Source of the DNA: Puccinellia tenuiflora
Lineage: Eukaryota; Streptophyta; Magnoliopsida; Poales; Poaceae
Assembly: GCA_012064385.1 (NCBI GenBank)
Contig: QRDG01000130.1
Span: 380,612 to 444,611 of the forward strand
DNA: 64,000 nt
Direction: 5' to 3'
The position numbers were made by a program, and so were the translations under genes. Position 1 is the first letter of the stretch. The number at the start of each line of letters is the position of its first letter. Under the pieces are notes generated by a model, which ran no database searches, was not told the origin of the DNA, and worked only from the letters and a program-made list of their open reading frames with translations. Of this stretch, positions 47,095 through 58,669 are shown piece after piece.

Positions 47095-47530
47095 CTGCAG
47101 GAAAACAGGGGTCTGAGGTAAGTTAGGAGCCTAGGAATAACTAAAGAACACACTTGGAGCGATTAGAGGCGGCGGGAGCGGCGTACCAACGCGGTGGGAG
47201 CGGCGTACCAACGGGGTGGATGCCGGCGAGGGCCATGCGGCGCAGCGGCGGGCGAAGGATTGGATAAGGCAAAGGAGACGGGGGGCAAGGAGAGGGGAAT
47301 GGATAAGAGATGTGTGGCCACGGGAAGGTGCAGGAAAAGAGCAGAGAGGACAAGGGGGAGAAGATTTTTATTTTTTTGACAGGATAATGGGGAGAAGATT
47401 GAGCCATTGGATCCTGTTGGATCCAACGGTTCAGTATGGTGATCCGCGTGAAATGGCCTCAGCCAATCAGAAGACCGCAATCGTTGTCGTGTCCTGAGAT
47501 TTGGCACACGGCAAAGAATGGTTTTTTTCC

Positions 47531-50500
47531 TCCTTCTTTGCTTTGTTTTGTTCCTTTTCGTGAAGGAATTTTTAAACAAAATTGGTAAAAATCATGTTTA
47601 TCATTTTTCCTATCAACTAGTACACATAATACAACTCCACGCAAAATTATTTTGTTTTTTGAGGTTTTTTCATTTTCTTTGAGTTTTATGAAAAAAATGG
47701 TCCAAATGGCCGGCATAGCTATTCATTGAAAGAGGTCGAATTATTCAAAAATATAGATGTTCTTGTGAAATAATTACTAGTTGTGCACCTTAAAATGATT
47801 TTTGGAAAAAATTCCGACCAAACTATCACACACTTGTAGTTCAATTTTGAATTACTTTCAAAAATACAGCATAAAGTCATTTAAATGTGTGAAATTAGAT
47901 AAAAGGCGAGAAAAATCCTAATATTTGTTGGTGATCAATCAAATATGGACTAATTTGTATGAAAATTGGATGGGTGCCATTTTGTATCATAGTTTGTGTA
48001 CTTGCTTCACAAAAAAGTCATTTTTGACACTTAGAAAATAAAAAAAATGATATTTATATACATAATTTGAAAAAACTCTGATCGGTAATATTGTTGCCCC
48101 TGCCAAGATACACCTACGTGAAAAATATGGGCACATTATCACAAACTATGTCACGAGAATGGTTATATCTTGGTCCTTTGACTTGAAACCTATATATGTT
48201 TATATATGATAGACCTTTTCGTGAAGGATTTTTTTGTAAAGTTTGACAAAAATCAAGTTTATCATTTTTCCTATCAACTAGTACACATAAGAGGACTCCA
48301 TGCCAAAGGATTTATTTTTTTGAGGTTTTATTCATTTTCTTTAAGTTTTTTCAAAAAATGATCGAAATGGCCGGCATGGCTATTCATTAAAAGATGTCGC
48401 TTTTTTCAAAACTATCGATGGTTCCGTTAAATAATCACTACTTTTGTACCCTAAAATGATTTTTATAAAAATTTCAGAGCAAACTATCAGACACCTATAG
48501 TTCAAATTTGAATTACTTTTGGAAAATCGACATAAAGTCATTTAAATGTGCGAAATTAGTTAGAAAGCGAGAAAATTCCTAATATTTCTGTATTACCCAT
48601 AAAATATGGACTACTTTGTGTGAAAATTGTATGGGTGCCATTTTGCACCATATTTTTTATACTTGCTTCACAAAAAAAGTTAATTTTGGCACTTAAAAAT
48701 GAAAATTGATATTTATATACATAATTTGAAAAAACTCAGTTCGGTAACTTTGTTTCCCATAGCAAGATACACCTATGTGCAAAATATGGGCACATTATCA
48801 CAAACTATACCACGGGGATGATCATATGTTGGTCGTTTGACTTGAAACTTATATATGCTTATAGATGATAGACCTTTTTGTGAAGGATTTTTCTGTAAAG
48901 TTTGACAAAAATCAAGTTTATCATTTTTCCTATCAACTAGTACACATAAGAGGACTCCATGCCAAAGGATTTATTTTGTTGAGGTTTTATTCATTTTCTT
49001 TGAGTTTTTTCAAAAAAATGGTCGAAATGGCCGCCATGGCTATTCATTAAAAGATGTCACTTTTTTCAAAACTATCGATGGTTCTGTGAAATAATTACTA
49101 CTTTTGTACCCTAAAATGATTTTTCTAAAAATTTCAGAGCAAACTATCAGACACTTGTAGGTCAAATTTTAATTACTTTCGGAAAATCAATATAAAGTCA
49201 TTTAAATGTGCGAAAATAGGTAGAAAGCGAGAAAATTCCTAATATTTCTGTATTGTGTGAAAATTGGATGGGTGCCATTTTGCACCATTTTTTTATACTT
49301 GCTTCACAAAAAAGTCAATTTTTGACACTTAGAAAATGAAAAATGATATTTATATAAATAATTTGAAAACACTTTGTTCGGTAACATTGTTTAGCATACC
49401 AATATACACCTATGTGCCAAATATGGAAAGATTATCACAAACTATGCCACAGGAATGGTCATGTCTTGGTGGTTTGACTTGAAACCTATATATGTTTATA
49501 GATGATAGACCTTTGTGTGAAGGATTTTTATGAAAAGTTTGTCAAAAATCAAGTTTATCATTTTCCCTAGCAACTAGTACACATAAGAGGTCTCCATGCC
49601 AAAATATTTATTTTTCTGGGTATTTTTTTATTTTCTTTGAATTTTTTCAAAAAACGTTCCAAATGACGAGCATGGCTATTCGTTGAAAAAGGTAGAATTT
49701 TTCAAAACTATCGACGTTTCTGTGAAATAATCACTACTTGTGTGATTTTTGTAAAAATTTCAGAGCAAACTATCACACACTTGTAGTAGAAATTTGAATT
49801 ACTTTCGGAAAATCGGCATAAAGACATTTAAATGTGCGAAATTAGATAGAAAGCGAGAAAAATCCTAATATTTTGGAATTATCCATAAACTATGTACTAC
49901 TTTGTGTGATAATTGGATGGGAACCATTTTGCACAATATTTTTAGTACTTGCTTCACAAAAAAGTCATTTTTGACACTTAGAAAATGAAAAATGATATTT
50001 ATATAAATAATTTGAAAAAACTTTGTTCGGTAACATTGTTTAGCATACCAATATACACCTATGTGCCAAATATGGAAAGATTATCACAAACTATGCCACG
50101 GGAATGGTCATGTCTTGGTGGTTTGACTTGAAACCTATATATGTTTATAGATGATAGACCTTTGTGTGAAGGATTTTTATGAAAAGTTTGTCAAAAATCA
50201 AGTTTATCATTTTCCCTAGCAACTAGTACACATAAGAGGTCTCCATGCCAAAGGATTTATTTTTCTGAGTATTTTTTTCATTTTCTTTGAGTTTTTTCAA
50301 AAAAAGTTCCAAATGACGAGCATGGCTATTCGTTGAAAGAGGTAGAATTTTTCAAAACTATCGATGTTTCTGTGAAATAATCACTACTTGTGTACATTAA
50401 AATGATTTTTGTAAAAAATCGGAGCAAACTATCATACACTTGTAGTACAAATTTGAATTAGTTTCGGAAAATCGGCATAAAGACATTTAAATGCACGAAA

Positions 50501-50805
50501 TTAGATAGAAAGCGAGAAAAATCCTAATATTTGGGAATTATCCATAAACTATGTACTACTTTGTGTGATAATTGGATGGGAACCATTCTGCACAATATTT
50601 TTAGTACGTGCTTCAGAAAAAAGTCATTTTTGACACTTAAAAAATGATAAATGATATTTATATAAATAATTTGAAAAAAACTTTGTTCGGTAACACTGTT
50701 TAGCATACCAATATACACCTATGTGCTAAATATGGAAAGATTATCACAAACTATGCCACGGGAATTGATTATATCTTTATTATATAAAGATAAACTAAAA
50801 AAAAA
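47531..50805. repeat. AT-rich tandem array 1, ~650-bp unit, 5 copies
   Basis: The landmark gtgaaggatttttatgaaaa (with variants) recurs at 47560, 48221, 48880, 49517 and 50166, so the period is 637-661 bp. Copies 4 and 5 are most alike. No coding potential is seen. It ends at attgattatatctttattat before the sub-terminal block. Confidence 0.9.
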
Positions 50806-50814
50806 TCAAAATTG

Positions 50815-51167
50815 GTCTTTGCCGTGTGCAAACACACGGTTTGCCGTGTGCATGCACACGGCAAAGACCAACTTTTTATTTTTTTTATTTTGGCAAACGA
50901 TAAATCTTCTTTACCGTGTGGAAACACACGGCAAAGATCTAATCTTTGCTGTGTGCAAACACACGGTAAAGACCGGTCGTGATTGCTCCATCGGCACTTC
51001 CGTCTTGTGGACACGCGTCCACTTTCTTTGCCGTGTGTCCTTATTTACCGTGTGTTTTTTAACTTCTTTACCGTGTGCTTTTCTTTGACGTGTGTTTTTG
51101 TTACGAAACCGTGTGCTATTCTTTACCGTGTGCGTCACATGGTAAAGATATTCTTTACCGTGTTGGC
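50815..51167. repeat. CACTA sub-terminal repeat block (tttgccgtgtgc), copy A
   Basis: About fifteen copies of (t)ttgccgtgtg or its complement cacacggcaaa, many as inverted pairs such as gtgtgcaaacacacgg. Confidence 0.8.
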
Positions 51168-51718
51168 ATTAGTCCCGGTTCGAACGGCACGGGGCTCGGG
51201 AGGTTTTAGTCCCGGTTCGTATGAGACCTTTAGTCCCAGTTGGAGCCACCAACCGGGACTAAAGGGGGTGGCGTCAGCGCGAGGACCTTTAGTCCCGGTT
51301 GGAGCCACCAACCCGGACTAAAGGCTACACCTTTAGTCCCGGTTGGATCCACCAACCCGGACTAAAGGCCCTTGAAAAAAAAAACAGAATTTAGCCTCTC
51401 ATGCCTACCCCCCCCCCCCCCCCCCGCCGCGCATCAAAAACGTCCAAAACGTGTAAACGAATTTGATAAAAACTTCAAATTTTAAAATCCTTTGACATGC
51501 TGGTACCTCACACAACCTACTTTTATGGAAAATTGAAAACTTTGAATTTTGATTTTTTCTGCAAATTCTCAGTAAAATGGCAATAACTTTTGCGTACGAA
51601 CTCGGAAAAAATTGTTTAATATATCAAAATGTTCAGCGCGAAAATCCGCATCCGCTCGCAACGGGGTTACACGTTTAGGATTTTTTTAGATTTCAAATTC
51701 CAAAGGGAACTATGAAAG
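51168..51718. mobile_element. Fragment of a second CACTA group (tagtcccggtt repeats)
   Basis: Sub-terminal words ttagtcccggtt / aaccgggactaaa at 51170-51370 are those of element C. After a C run near 51410-51426 comes the AT-rich internal sequence usual for this group. Both ends are abrupt: it starts within the tttgccgtgtg block and ends at the N at 51719. Confidence 0.6.
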
Positions 51719-51719
51719 N
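51719..51719. other. Ambiguous base N
   Basis: The only N in the window lies at the point where unrelated CACTA sequence gives way to the ~650-bp array, so the join may be an assembly artefact. Confidence 0.9.
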
Positions 51720-53705
51720 TTTATAGTTTGATAGTCCTTTGTGTGAAGGATTTTTATGAAACGTTGTCAAAAATCAAGTTTATCATTTTCCCTAGCAACT
51801 AGTACACATAAGAGGTCTCCATGTCAAAGGATTTATTTTTTTGAGTATTTTTTTCATTTTCTTTGAGTTTTTTCAAAAAAAGTTCCAAATGGCGAGCATG
51901 GCTATTCATTGAAAGAGGTCGAATTTTTCAAAACTATCGATGTTTCTGTGAAATAATCACTACTTGTGTACATTAAAATGATTTTTGTAAAAATTTCAGA
52001 GCAAACTATCACACACTTGTAGTACAAATTTTAATTACTTTCGGAAAATCGGCATAAAGACATTTAAATGTGCGAAATTAGATAGAAAGCGGGAAAATCC
52101 TAATATTTTGGAATTATCCATAAAATATGTACTACTTTGTGTGATAATTGGTTGGGAACCATTTTGCACCATATTTTTAGTACTTGCTTCACAAAAAAAG
52201 TCAGTTTTGACACTTAAAAATGAAAAATGATATTTATATAAATGATTTGAAAAAACTTTGTTCGGTAACATTGTTTAGCATACCAATATACACCTGTGTG
52301 CCAAATATGGAAAGATTATCACAAACTATGCCACGGGAATTGTCATGTCATGGTGGTTTGAGTTGAAACCTATACATGTTTATAGTTGATAGACCTTTGT
52401 GTGAAGGATTTTTATGAAACGTTTGTCAAAAATCAATTTTATCATTTTCCCTAGAAACTAGTACACATAAGTGGTCTCCATGTCAAAGGATTTATTTTTT
52501 TGAGTATTTTTTTCATTTTCTTTGAGTTTTTTTTAAAAAAGTTCCAAATGGCGAGCATGGCTATTCGTTGAAAGAGGTCGAATTTTTCAAAACTATCGAT
52601 GTTTCTGTGAAATAATCACTACTTGTGTACATTAAAATGATTTTTGTAAAAATTTCAGAGCAAACTATCACACACTTGTAGTACAATTTTAATTACTTTC
52701 GGAAAATCGGCATAAAGACATTTAAATGTGCGAAATTAGATAGAAAGCGGGAAAAATCCTAATATTTTGGAATTATCCATAAAATATGTACTACTTTGTG
52801 TGATAATTGGTTGGGAGCCATTTTGCACCATATTTTTAGTACTTGCTTCACAAAAAAGTCAGTTTTGACACTTAAAAAATGAAAATGATATTATATAAAT
52901 AATTTGAAAAAACTTTGTTCGGTAACATTGTTTAGCATACCAATATACACCTATGTGCCAAATATGGAAAGATTATCACAAACTATGCCACGGGAATTGT
53001 CATGTCATGGTGGTTTGAGTTGAAACCTATACATGTTTATAGTTGATAGTCCTTTGTGTGAAGGATTTTTATGAAACGTTTGTCAAAAATCAAGTTTATC
53101 ATTTTCCCTAGCAACTAGTACACATAAGAGGTCTCCATGTCAAAGGATTTATTTTTTTTGAGTATTTTTTCATTTTCTTGAGTTTTTTTAAAAAAAGTTC
53201 CAAATGGCGAGCATGGCTATTCGTTGAAAGAGGTCGAATTTTTCAAAACTATCGATGTTTCTGTGAAACAATCACTACTTGTGTACATTAAAATGATTTT
53301 TGTAAAAATTTCAGAGCAAACTATCACACACTTGTAGTACAAATTTTAATTACTTTCGGAAAATCGGCATAAAGACATTTAAATGTGCGAAATTAGATAG
53401 AAAGCGGGAAAAATCCTAATATTTTGGAATTATCCATAAAATATGTACTACTTTGTGTGATAATTGGTTGGAAACCATTTTGCACCATATTTTTAGTACT
53501 CGTTTCACAAAAAAAGTCATTTTTGACACTTGAAAAATGAAAAATGATATTTATATAAATAATTTGAAAAAACTTTGTTCGGTAACATTGTTTAGCATAC
53601 CAATATACACCTATGTGCCAAATATGGAAAGATTATCACAAACTATGCCACGGGAATTGATTATATCTTTATTATAGAATGATAAACTAAAATAAAAAAA
53701 ATCAA
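51720..53705. repeat. AT-rich tandem array 2, ~657-bp unit, 3 copies
   Basis: The same unit as array 1; landmarks at 51743, 52401 and 53058 (periods 658 and 657). The copies here are more alike than in array 1 and share the variants atgaaacgttt and gaatttttcaaaac. Confidence 0.9.
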
Positions 53706-53714
53706 AATTGGTCT

Positions 53715-54080
53715 TTGCCGTGTGCAAACACACGGCAAAGAAGATTTATTCTTTGCCGTGTGCATGCACACGGCAAAGACCAATTTTGATTTTTATTTTA
53801 TTTTGGCAAACGATAAATCTTCTTTACCGTGTGCAAACACACGGCAAAGAATAAATCTTTGCCGTGTGCAAACACACGGTAAAGACCGGCCGTTACTGCT
53901 CCGTCCGCACTTCCGTTTCGTGGACACGCGTCCACTTTCTTCGCCGTGTGTCGTTCTTTACCGTGTGCTTTTTACCGTCTTTACCGTGTGCCTTTCTTTG
54001 CCGTGTGTTTTTTTGTTACGAAGCCATGTGTTATTCTTTACCGTGTGTGGCACACGGCAAGCTTGACTTTACCGTGTGCT
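53715..54080. repeat. CACTA sub-terminal repeat block (tttgccgtgtgc), copy B
   Basis: It corresponds to copy A at 50815-51167, including the order of the inverted pairs and the internal unique phrase gtggacacgcgtccactttc. Confidence 0.8.
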
Positions 54081-54255
54081 CGGGCAAGCTGAGCAGCGGC
54101 GGCGGCTGGCACTCGTCGCCGGTTTCGGCTTGGGCTTGGTATTCCTGGAGGGAGAAGAGATGCTTGAGGTTGACGTTGAAGACGAGGTTAGCTTGTACGC
54201 TGGGGTCTTCCACCGCCACAAACACTCTGCTGCTGCGGCGGCGCGCGGCAGCCAT
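54078..54255 (-). pseudogene. 5' end of an unknown gene family, copy 1, cut by CACTA-type repeats
   Basis: From ATG 54255 the minus strand reads MAAARRRSSRVFVAVEDPSV, QANLVFNVNLKHLFSLQEYQ and AQAETGDECQPPPLLSLPEH, then runs into the tttgccgtgtg block. The 5' leader ccttttcctcgtcaagtgtc matches that of copy 2 at 56132. No domain is recognised. The break coincides with the end of the sub-terminal block, so transposon insertion or excision removed the rest. Confidence 0.5.
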
Positions 54256-54642
54256 GGATCGACGACACTTGACGAGGAAAAGGTACAAAATTTCTCTGGG
54301 AATATTTTATAGTACTGTATACTCCTAATCCGGAGGGGAGTCCGCTCCTTCAACGGCGATCCGGCAACTCCGATTCCCCGCAATATTCCGCTAGCTCTCG
54401 GGTATTTGGGCTGGCCCTTTCCTTTCTACTCCGTACTTCCAAATCATCCTTCACGAGATGCATGATCAGCTGGGAAACGAATATGAGTCGGTAAATCGTT
54501 CAAACACGGCCAGACTTTGTTCTCAAGCTTGCCAAACATATTGGACGTGGGCGACCCTCCGAGTTCGAGACAAGGTAATTTATGGCGGCATCATATCATC
54601 GCCCTAATTTTCCTCAAAAAAAAAAAAAAAGAAGCAACCGGT

Positions 54643-56032
54643 TTTTTTTTTTTTTGATGAAGGCAGTGCCCGGGCTTCCGGCCGGCCGGCGCAATGTATT
54701 TTCATCGGTGATTGATTAAAAATTAGCAGTTTAAGTCTTTAAATTAATAGTTTGCCCAGGCTTCAAAAAATTTCTGGGTCCGCTACTTTACATCAGACAC
54801 CATTCACGAAAGAAGAAAAGAAGCTAGGGCAAGCGCCAGAAAGAGGAAGGAAAAGGAGGGTCGTCCTCTTCATTGCTCTCACCGACGGGAGGCTGTACGG
54901 GAACACCACCGTTGTACACGAAGAGCTCCAATCCGCCGAGATCGAACCCTGATGCCTCGCCGGCAGCCGAAGGGCAACGAGTGACCAAGTCCACACCCAG
55001 ACGAAGAGTCGCACGCGGCCGAGGCTACATCAGCGGCACCACCGGCGAATCGAAGGGCTTCAAGGAGCCGAGTCCACATCCGGATCGCTTCGCCATGCCC
55101 ACCTGGCCACCTCCCACCGAGATCACAAAGGAAAGACTCCAGACGACGGAAACAGAGACGGAAAGAAGATCAGCCACACCACCGTCAAGCCTCTAGTCCC
55201 CGCAGCCGGAACCTGCTCCAAGATGAAGGCCTCAAGAGGCGCACGACACAGAGTGCCGCCATCATCTGATCCGGAGCAAACGGATCGAGGGTTTCCCCCC
55301 GGAGCATTCGAGAAGGAATACTGACACTACCCTCGTCGACGCCTTCAAGAAGGTGACCACGCCCGCGAGCGTAGCCGTCATCGGGCCGACCAAGGTCGAG
55401 CCATGCTTTCGCTGGCAGCCACGCCATTCCCAGATCGATACCTGCTGGCCACACCACAACTACCACCACCACACCACACGCCGGAAACCTGCCGACTTCA
55501 TGCGTCCGACAGGCGCCGCCACCACCAACGAAGCAGGGCGCCGGGGCCCAGATTCGCCAAGCTCCGAGCCACCCCGTAGCCCGAAGCGCACGAGACAGGG
55601 GCCGCCGCCCCGAATCCGGGTGCTACCGGCGAGCACCCACCACCGCGCATCCCGCTGCCACCTCCACGAGCAAAGCAACTGCCGCAACGACCATCAGATC
55701 TGGGCATCAGCGCCCGAATCCCTCGCGCGCCACCCCGTGGTCAGCCGCACTCGACCTCCCTGTCGCGTTGACAAGCAGGCCGCCACCAGATCCGCCGCCC
55801 GGGACCGCCGTCCCGGCTTCCACCGCCACATCGCCGGCCAGGGTGACGCACCGCACCATGAGAGGGCTCGCCTTGCCGCTGCCATCCGCTGAGGCGGGCT
55901 TCGCCCGCCGGCCTCATCCGGCAGCGGCCAGGACCTGAGGCTGCGGAGGGGAGGAACGGGGTGGCGGCGGCTAGGGTTCGCCCGTGCCGCCCCCCCTGGA
56001 GAGCGACGCGAGCGCTGTCTTGCCCAAAATCT
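54643..56032 (-). mobile_element. Retroposon, ~1.39 kb, minus orientation, 13-bp TSD
   Basis: agaagcaaccggt is duplicated at 54630-54642 and 56033-56045. A T run (54643-54655) directly after the left copy is the poly(A) tail on the minus strand. The GC-rich 5' part on the minus strand begins near a gcgaaccctagccgccgcc leader and resembles the retroposon at 6989-8568 in composition, but the 3' ends differ. Long open frames on both strands show no domain. Confidence 0.8.
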
Positions 56033-56131
56033 AGAAGCAACCGGTCGCCCTAGGACCAAAGCAATTAGGATTTAGGGAGCGGAATCCCCAAAGAAAATTT
56101 CTACCTTTTCCTCATCAAGGAGTCGTTGATC

Positions 56132-56215
56132 CATGGCCGCCGCGCGCCGTCGCAACAACCGAGTATTTGTGGTGGCGCAAGACGCGAGCGTTGAAGGCAA
56201 CCTTGTCTTCAACCT
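56132..56215 (+). pseudogene. 5' end of an unknown gene family, copy 2, cut by the Gypsy LTR
   Basis: ATG 56132 opens MAAARRRNNRVFVVAQDASV and EGNLVFNL, clearly homologous to copy 1 at 54255. The frame ends where the LTR starts at 56216. The two copies face away from each other, 1.9 kb apart (0.5 kb before the retroposon inserted). Confidence 0.55.
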
Positions 56216-57730
56216 TGATACGTCCATTTTACATCACTATTTTACATCATAATTTATACTTATTCATCGATATATTTCATATTATGATGCAATACTTATG
56301 TTATTTTACCTTATTTTGCATGTTTTGCAATTATTGGGGATTCATCTGCCGGTGCCCGGAATCAGCTGGAAAAGTACCTGTCAAGATACCTAACGTCGGA
56401 AGCTCCAAAAATTCCAGAAAAAATCGGAGGATAATATTTTGGGAAATAAGTCACAGAGTCAAAAGGGCGCACGGAGGCGAGCTCCAGGGAGCAGGGGCGG
56501 CCCCCTGCCGCAGGTCCACCCCAGGCCGCGGGTGGGACCCGCCCCTGGCCCCTGTGGCCCCCCTCCGGCTCCCCTTCGGCGTACTACTACCCTTTGACCT
56601 AAAATCATCGGGGGCATCGACGAATAATTTTTCCGCCGCCTCCACGAGGCGGAAACCAGACAGAGAGAAGAAGAGCTCCGGTAGGGAGAAAACTGCCGGG
56701 GAATTTCCCTCCCGGAGGGGGGAATCACCGCCATCGTCATCGCCATCACACCAAGCATCATCGGGATCATCATCAACATCATCTCCATCATCAGCACCAT
56801 CATCATCGCCGCCATCCCATCTCATCTCGCTGTGACAATTATCATTGTGTTGTTTTTAGTTCACCGGAATCGTATCCCGGGTGTTGATTACCACTTGTAG
56901 TTGATGCTTGAGAGTTTTATCAGTGATTTATCATTAAATCAGATTGTTACCCATGTTTATAACACCTCTGATCATGATCTATATGATGTCTTGCGAGTAG
57001 TTCGTTTGGTTCTTGAGGACATGGGGAAAGACTAGTTGCTAGTAATTGCATAATGTTGAGTAATATTTAATTGTTTGATATATGTTGTGGTGTTATTCCT
57101 CTAGTGGTATCGTGTGAACGTCGACTACATGATACTTCACCTTTCAAAGGGCCTAGGGGAATGCATGGTGTATTTAGTTTGCGTATGGTAGGGTTGCAGG
57201 AGTGACAGAAACCTAAACCCTAATTTGCGAACTAGTGCACTGGGGAGTGTAGGATCTCGGAGTTTAAGGCTGTGGTTAGGTTTTTATCTTAATTACTTTC
57301 TTGTAGTTGCGGATGCTTGCAAGGGTTTAATACAAGTATGTATTTATCCAAGTAAAGGCGGTGCCTTAGCGTAGGTTCACCCACACAACACTTTATCAAA
57401 ACATTGAAGATTAATCACCGGCGTGCAGTGAAAATGGCTAGGCAGAAATTCCCATGTGTCCTCGAGAACGTTTTAATCATCATAAGTAACACAACCGGCC
57501 TGTCCTTTGAGCTTAAAAGGATTGGGCTATTTGCTGCAATTATTGTAGCACTCTTTTATTTACTTGCTCTTTATTGTTCTTTATAGCAAAACTCCAAAAA
57601 TATTTCTCTTTAGTGCTTGCAGTAAAACCTTGCTGAGATCTACTTGTCAACACCTTCTGCTCTTCATTGGGTTCGACACTCTTACTTATCGAAAGGACTA
57701 CGATAGATCCCCTACACTTGTGGGTCATCA
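56216..57730 (+). mobile_element. 5' LTR of an Athila-clade Gypsy retrotransposon
   Basis: The LTR starts TGATACGTCCATTTTACATC and ends cttgtgggtcatca, 1515 bp with TG...CA ends. It is followed by a primer-binding site and gag-pol. The 3' LTR is not in the window, because a Copia element interrupts the 3' region at 62698. The expected 5-bp duplication on the left would be AACCT (56211-56215). Confidence 0.85.
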
Positions 57731-57741
57731 AGACTCTTTTC

Positions 57742-57759
57742 TAGCACCTTTGCTGGGGA
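57742..57759 (+). promoter_or_regulatory. Degenerate primer-binding site, tRNA-Asp type
   Basis: tagcacctttgctgggga matches the complement of the plant tRNA-Asp 3' end (tggcgccgttgccgggga) at most positions. It lies 11 bp after the LTR. Confidence 0.65.
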
Positions 57760-57832
57760 GTGAAGCGCTATTGGTAAGGAACGCTTTTACTGTAGGTGCT
57801 GTTTTTCTTTCTGTTTGTTACTTTGTTTCGTT

Positions 57833-58660
57833 ATGGAGCACTCTTCACTTAGTATGCTGTTCGGGAGTGACTCTACCACCACACCCATGGTGGAGAAGAG
57901 TCCTCCACTCTTTGAAATTGATCCATTTAAAATACCTATGGGTATCATTGATCATGTTATGAGTAATCGTTATGCAGGGGATGGGACTGTCCATCCGGGT
58001 TATCATTTGCTTTATATTAAAGAACTGTGTGAGCTATTTAAGATTGCAGGTATGCCAAGAGAAGTAATCATGAGGAAATTATTTTCAATATCATTAAAGG
58101 ATAATGCTATGGATTGGTATATGCTTCTAGATAATTCTCATTTGATGGATTGGAAAGAGCTTATGTCTCTCTTTTATTCTAAATTTTATCGTCTTCATGA
58201 AATTCATCAAGATAGAAATTATATTTACAACTTTTGGCCACGTGAAGGAGAAATCATCACTCAAGCTTGGGGGAGGTTGAAATCTCTAATTCTCAAATGC
58301 CCCAATCATGAGCTTCCTAATGATATAATTGTTAACAATTTTTATGCAAGGCTATCACGTCGTGATAAGGATATGCTTGATGATTCTTCTCTTGGATCTT
58401 TTACAAACGGAAGGTAAATGCTAAATGGGATCTCATTGAAAGGATTTATCGCAATGCGGAGGATTGGGAGATCGACAAAGGTAAAGAATCAAGTATAAAT
58501 TATGAGTATGACTGCATTAAATCTTTAATGGAAACTGAACGTTTTAATGTGCTTAGTACTAAGTTTGGGCTCGATTCTCAAATTGTTGTTGATCTTTATA
58601 AATCCTTTGCTGATCATATTAATATCCCAAAAGAAAAGTGGAATAAGTAGCATGAACCTT
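57833..58660 (+). pseudogene. Gypsy gag
   Basis: ATG 57833 opens MEHSSLSMLFGSDSTTTPMV. The capsid part includes IKELCELFKIAGMPREVIMR and AMDWYMLLDNSHLMDWKEL, typical of the retrotransposon gag domain in Athila-like elements. Near 58412 a one-base shift moves to KVNAKWDLIERIYRNAEDWE, and a TAG follows at about 58648 after EKWNK. The polyprotein is broken. Confidence 0.75.
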
Positions 58661-58669
58661 TTAAAGATG

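Larger units (their letters stand above)
46145..51167. mobile_element. CACTA-like element D, left end and body; right end not found
   Basis: The left end is cactacgggagagctgatct, followed by sub-terminal repeats tttgccgtgtgc / gcacacggcaaa (46165-46390, again near 47505). The body carries a captured gene fragment and a ~650-bp tandem array. A second dense block of the same sub-terminal words lies at 50815-51167, but no ...gtagtg terminus follows. A third block is at 53715-54080. The element is therefore rearranged, or the region is misassembled. Confidence 0.55.

Noticed and set aside
54752..56059. Long frames on both strands (up to 179 codons)
   Set aside because: They lie inside the retroposon 54643-56032, overlap each other and show no domain; GC content explains them.
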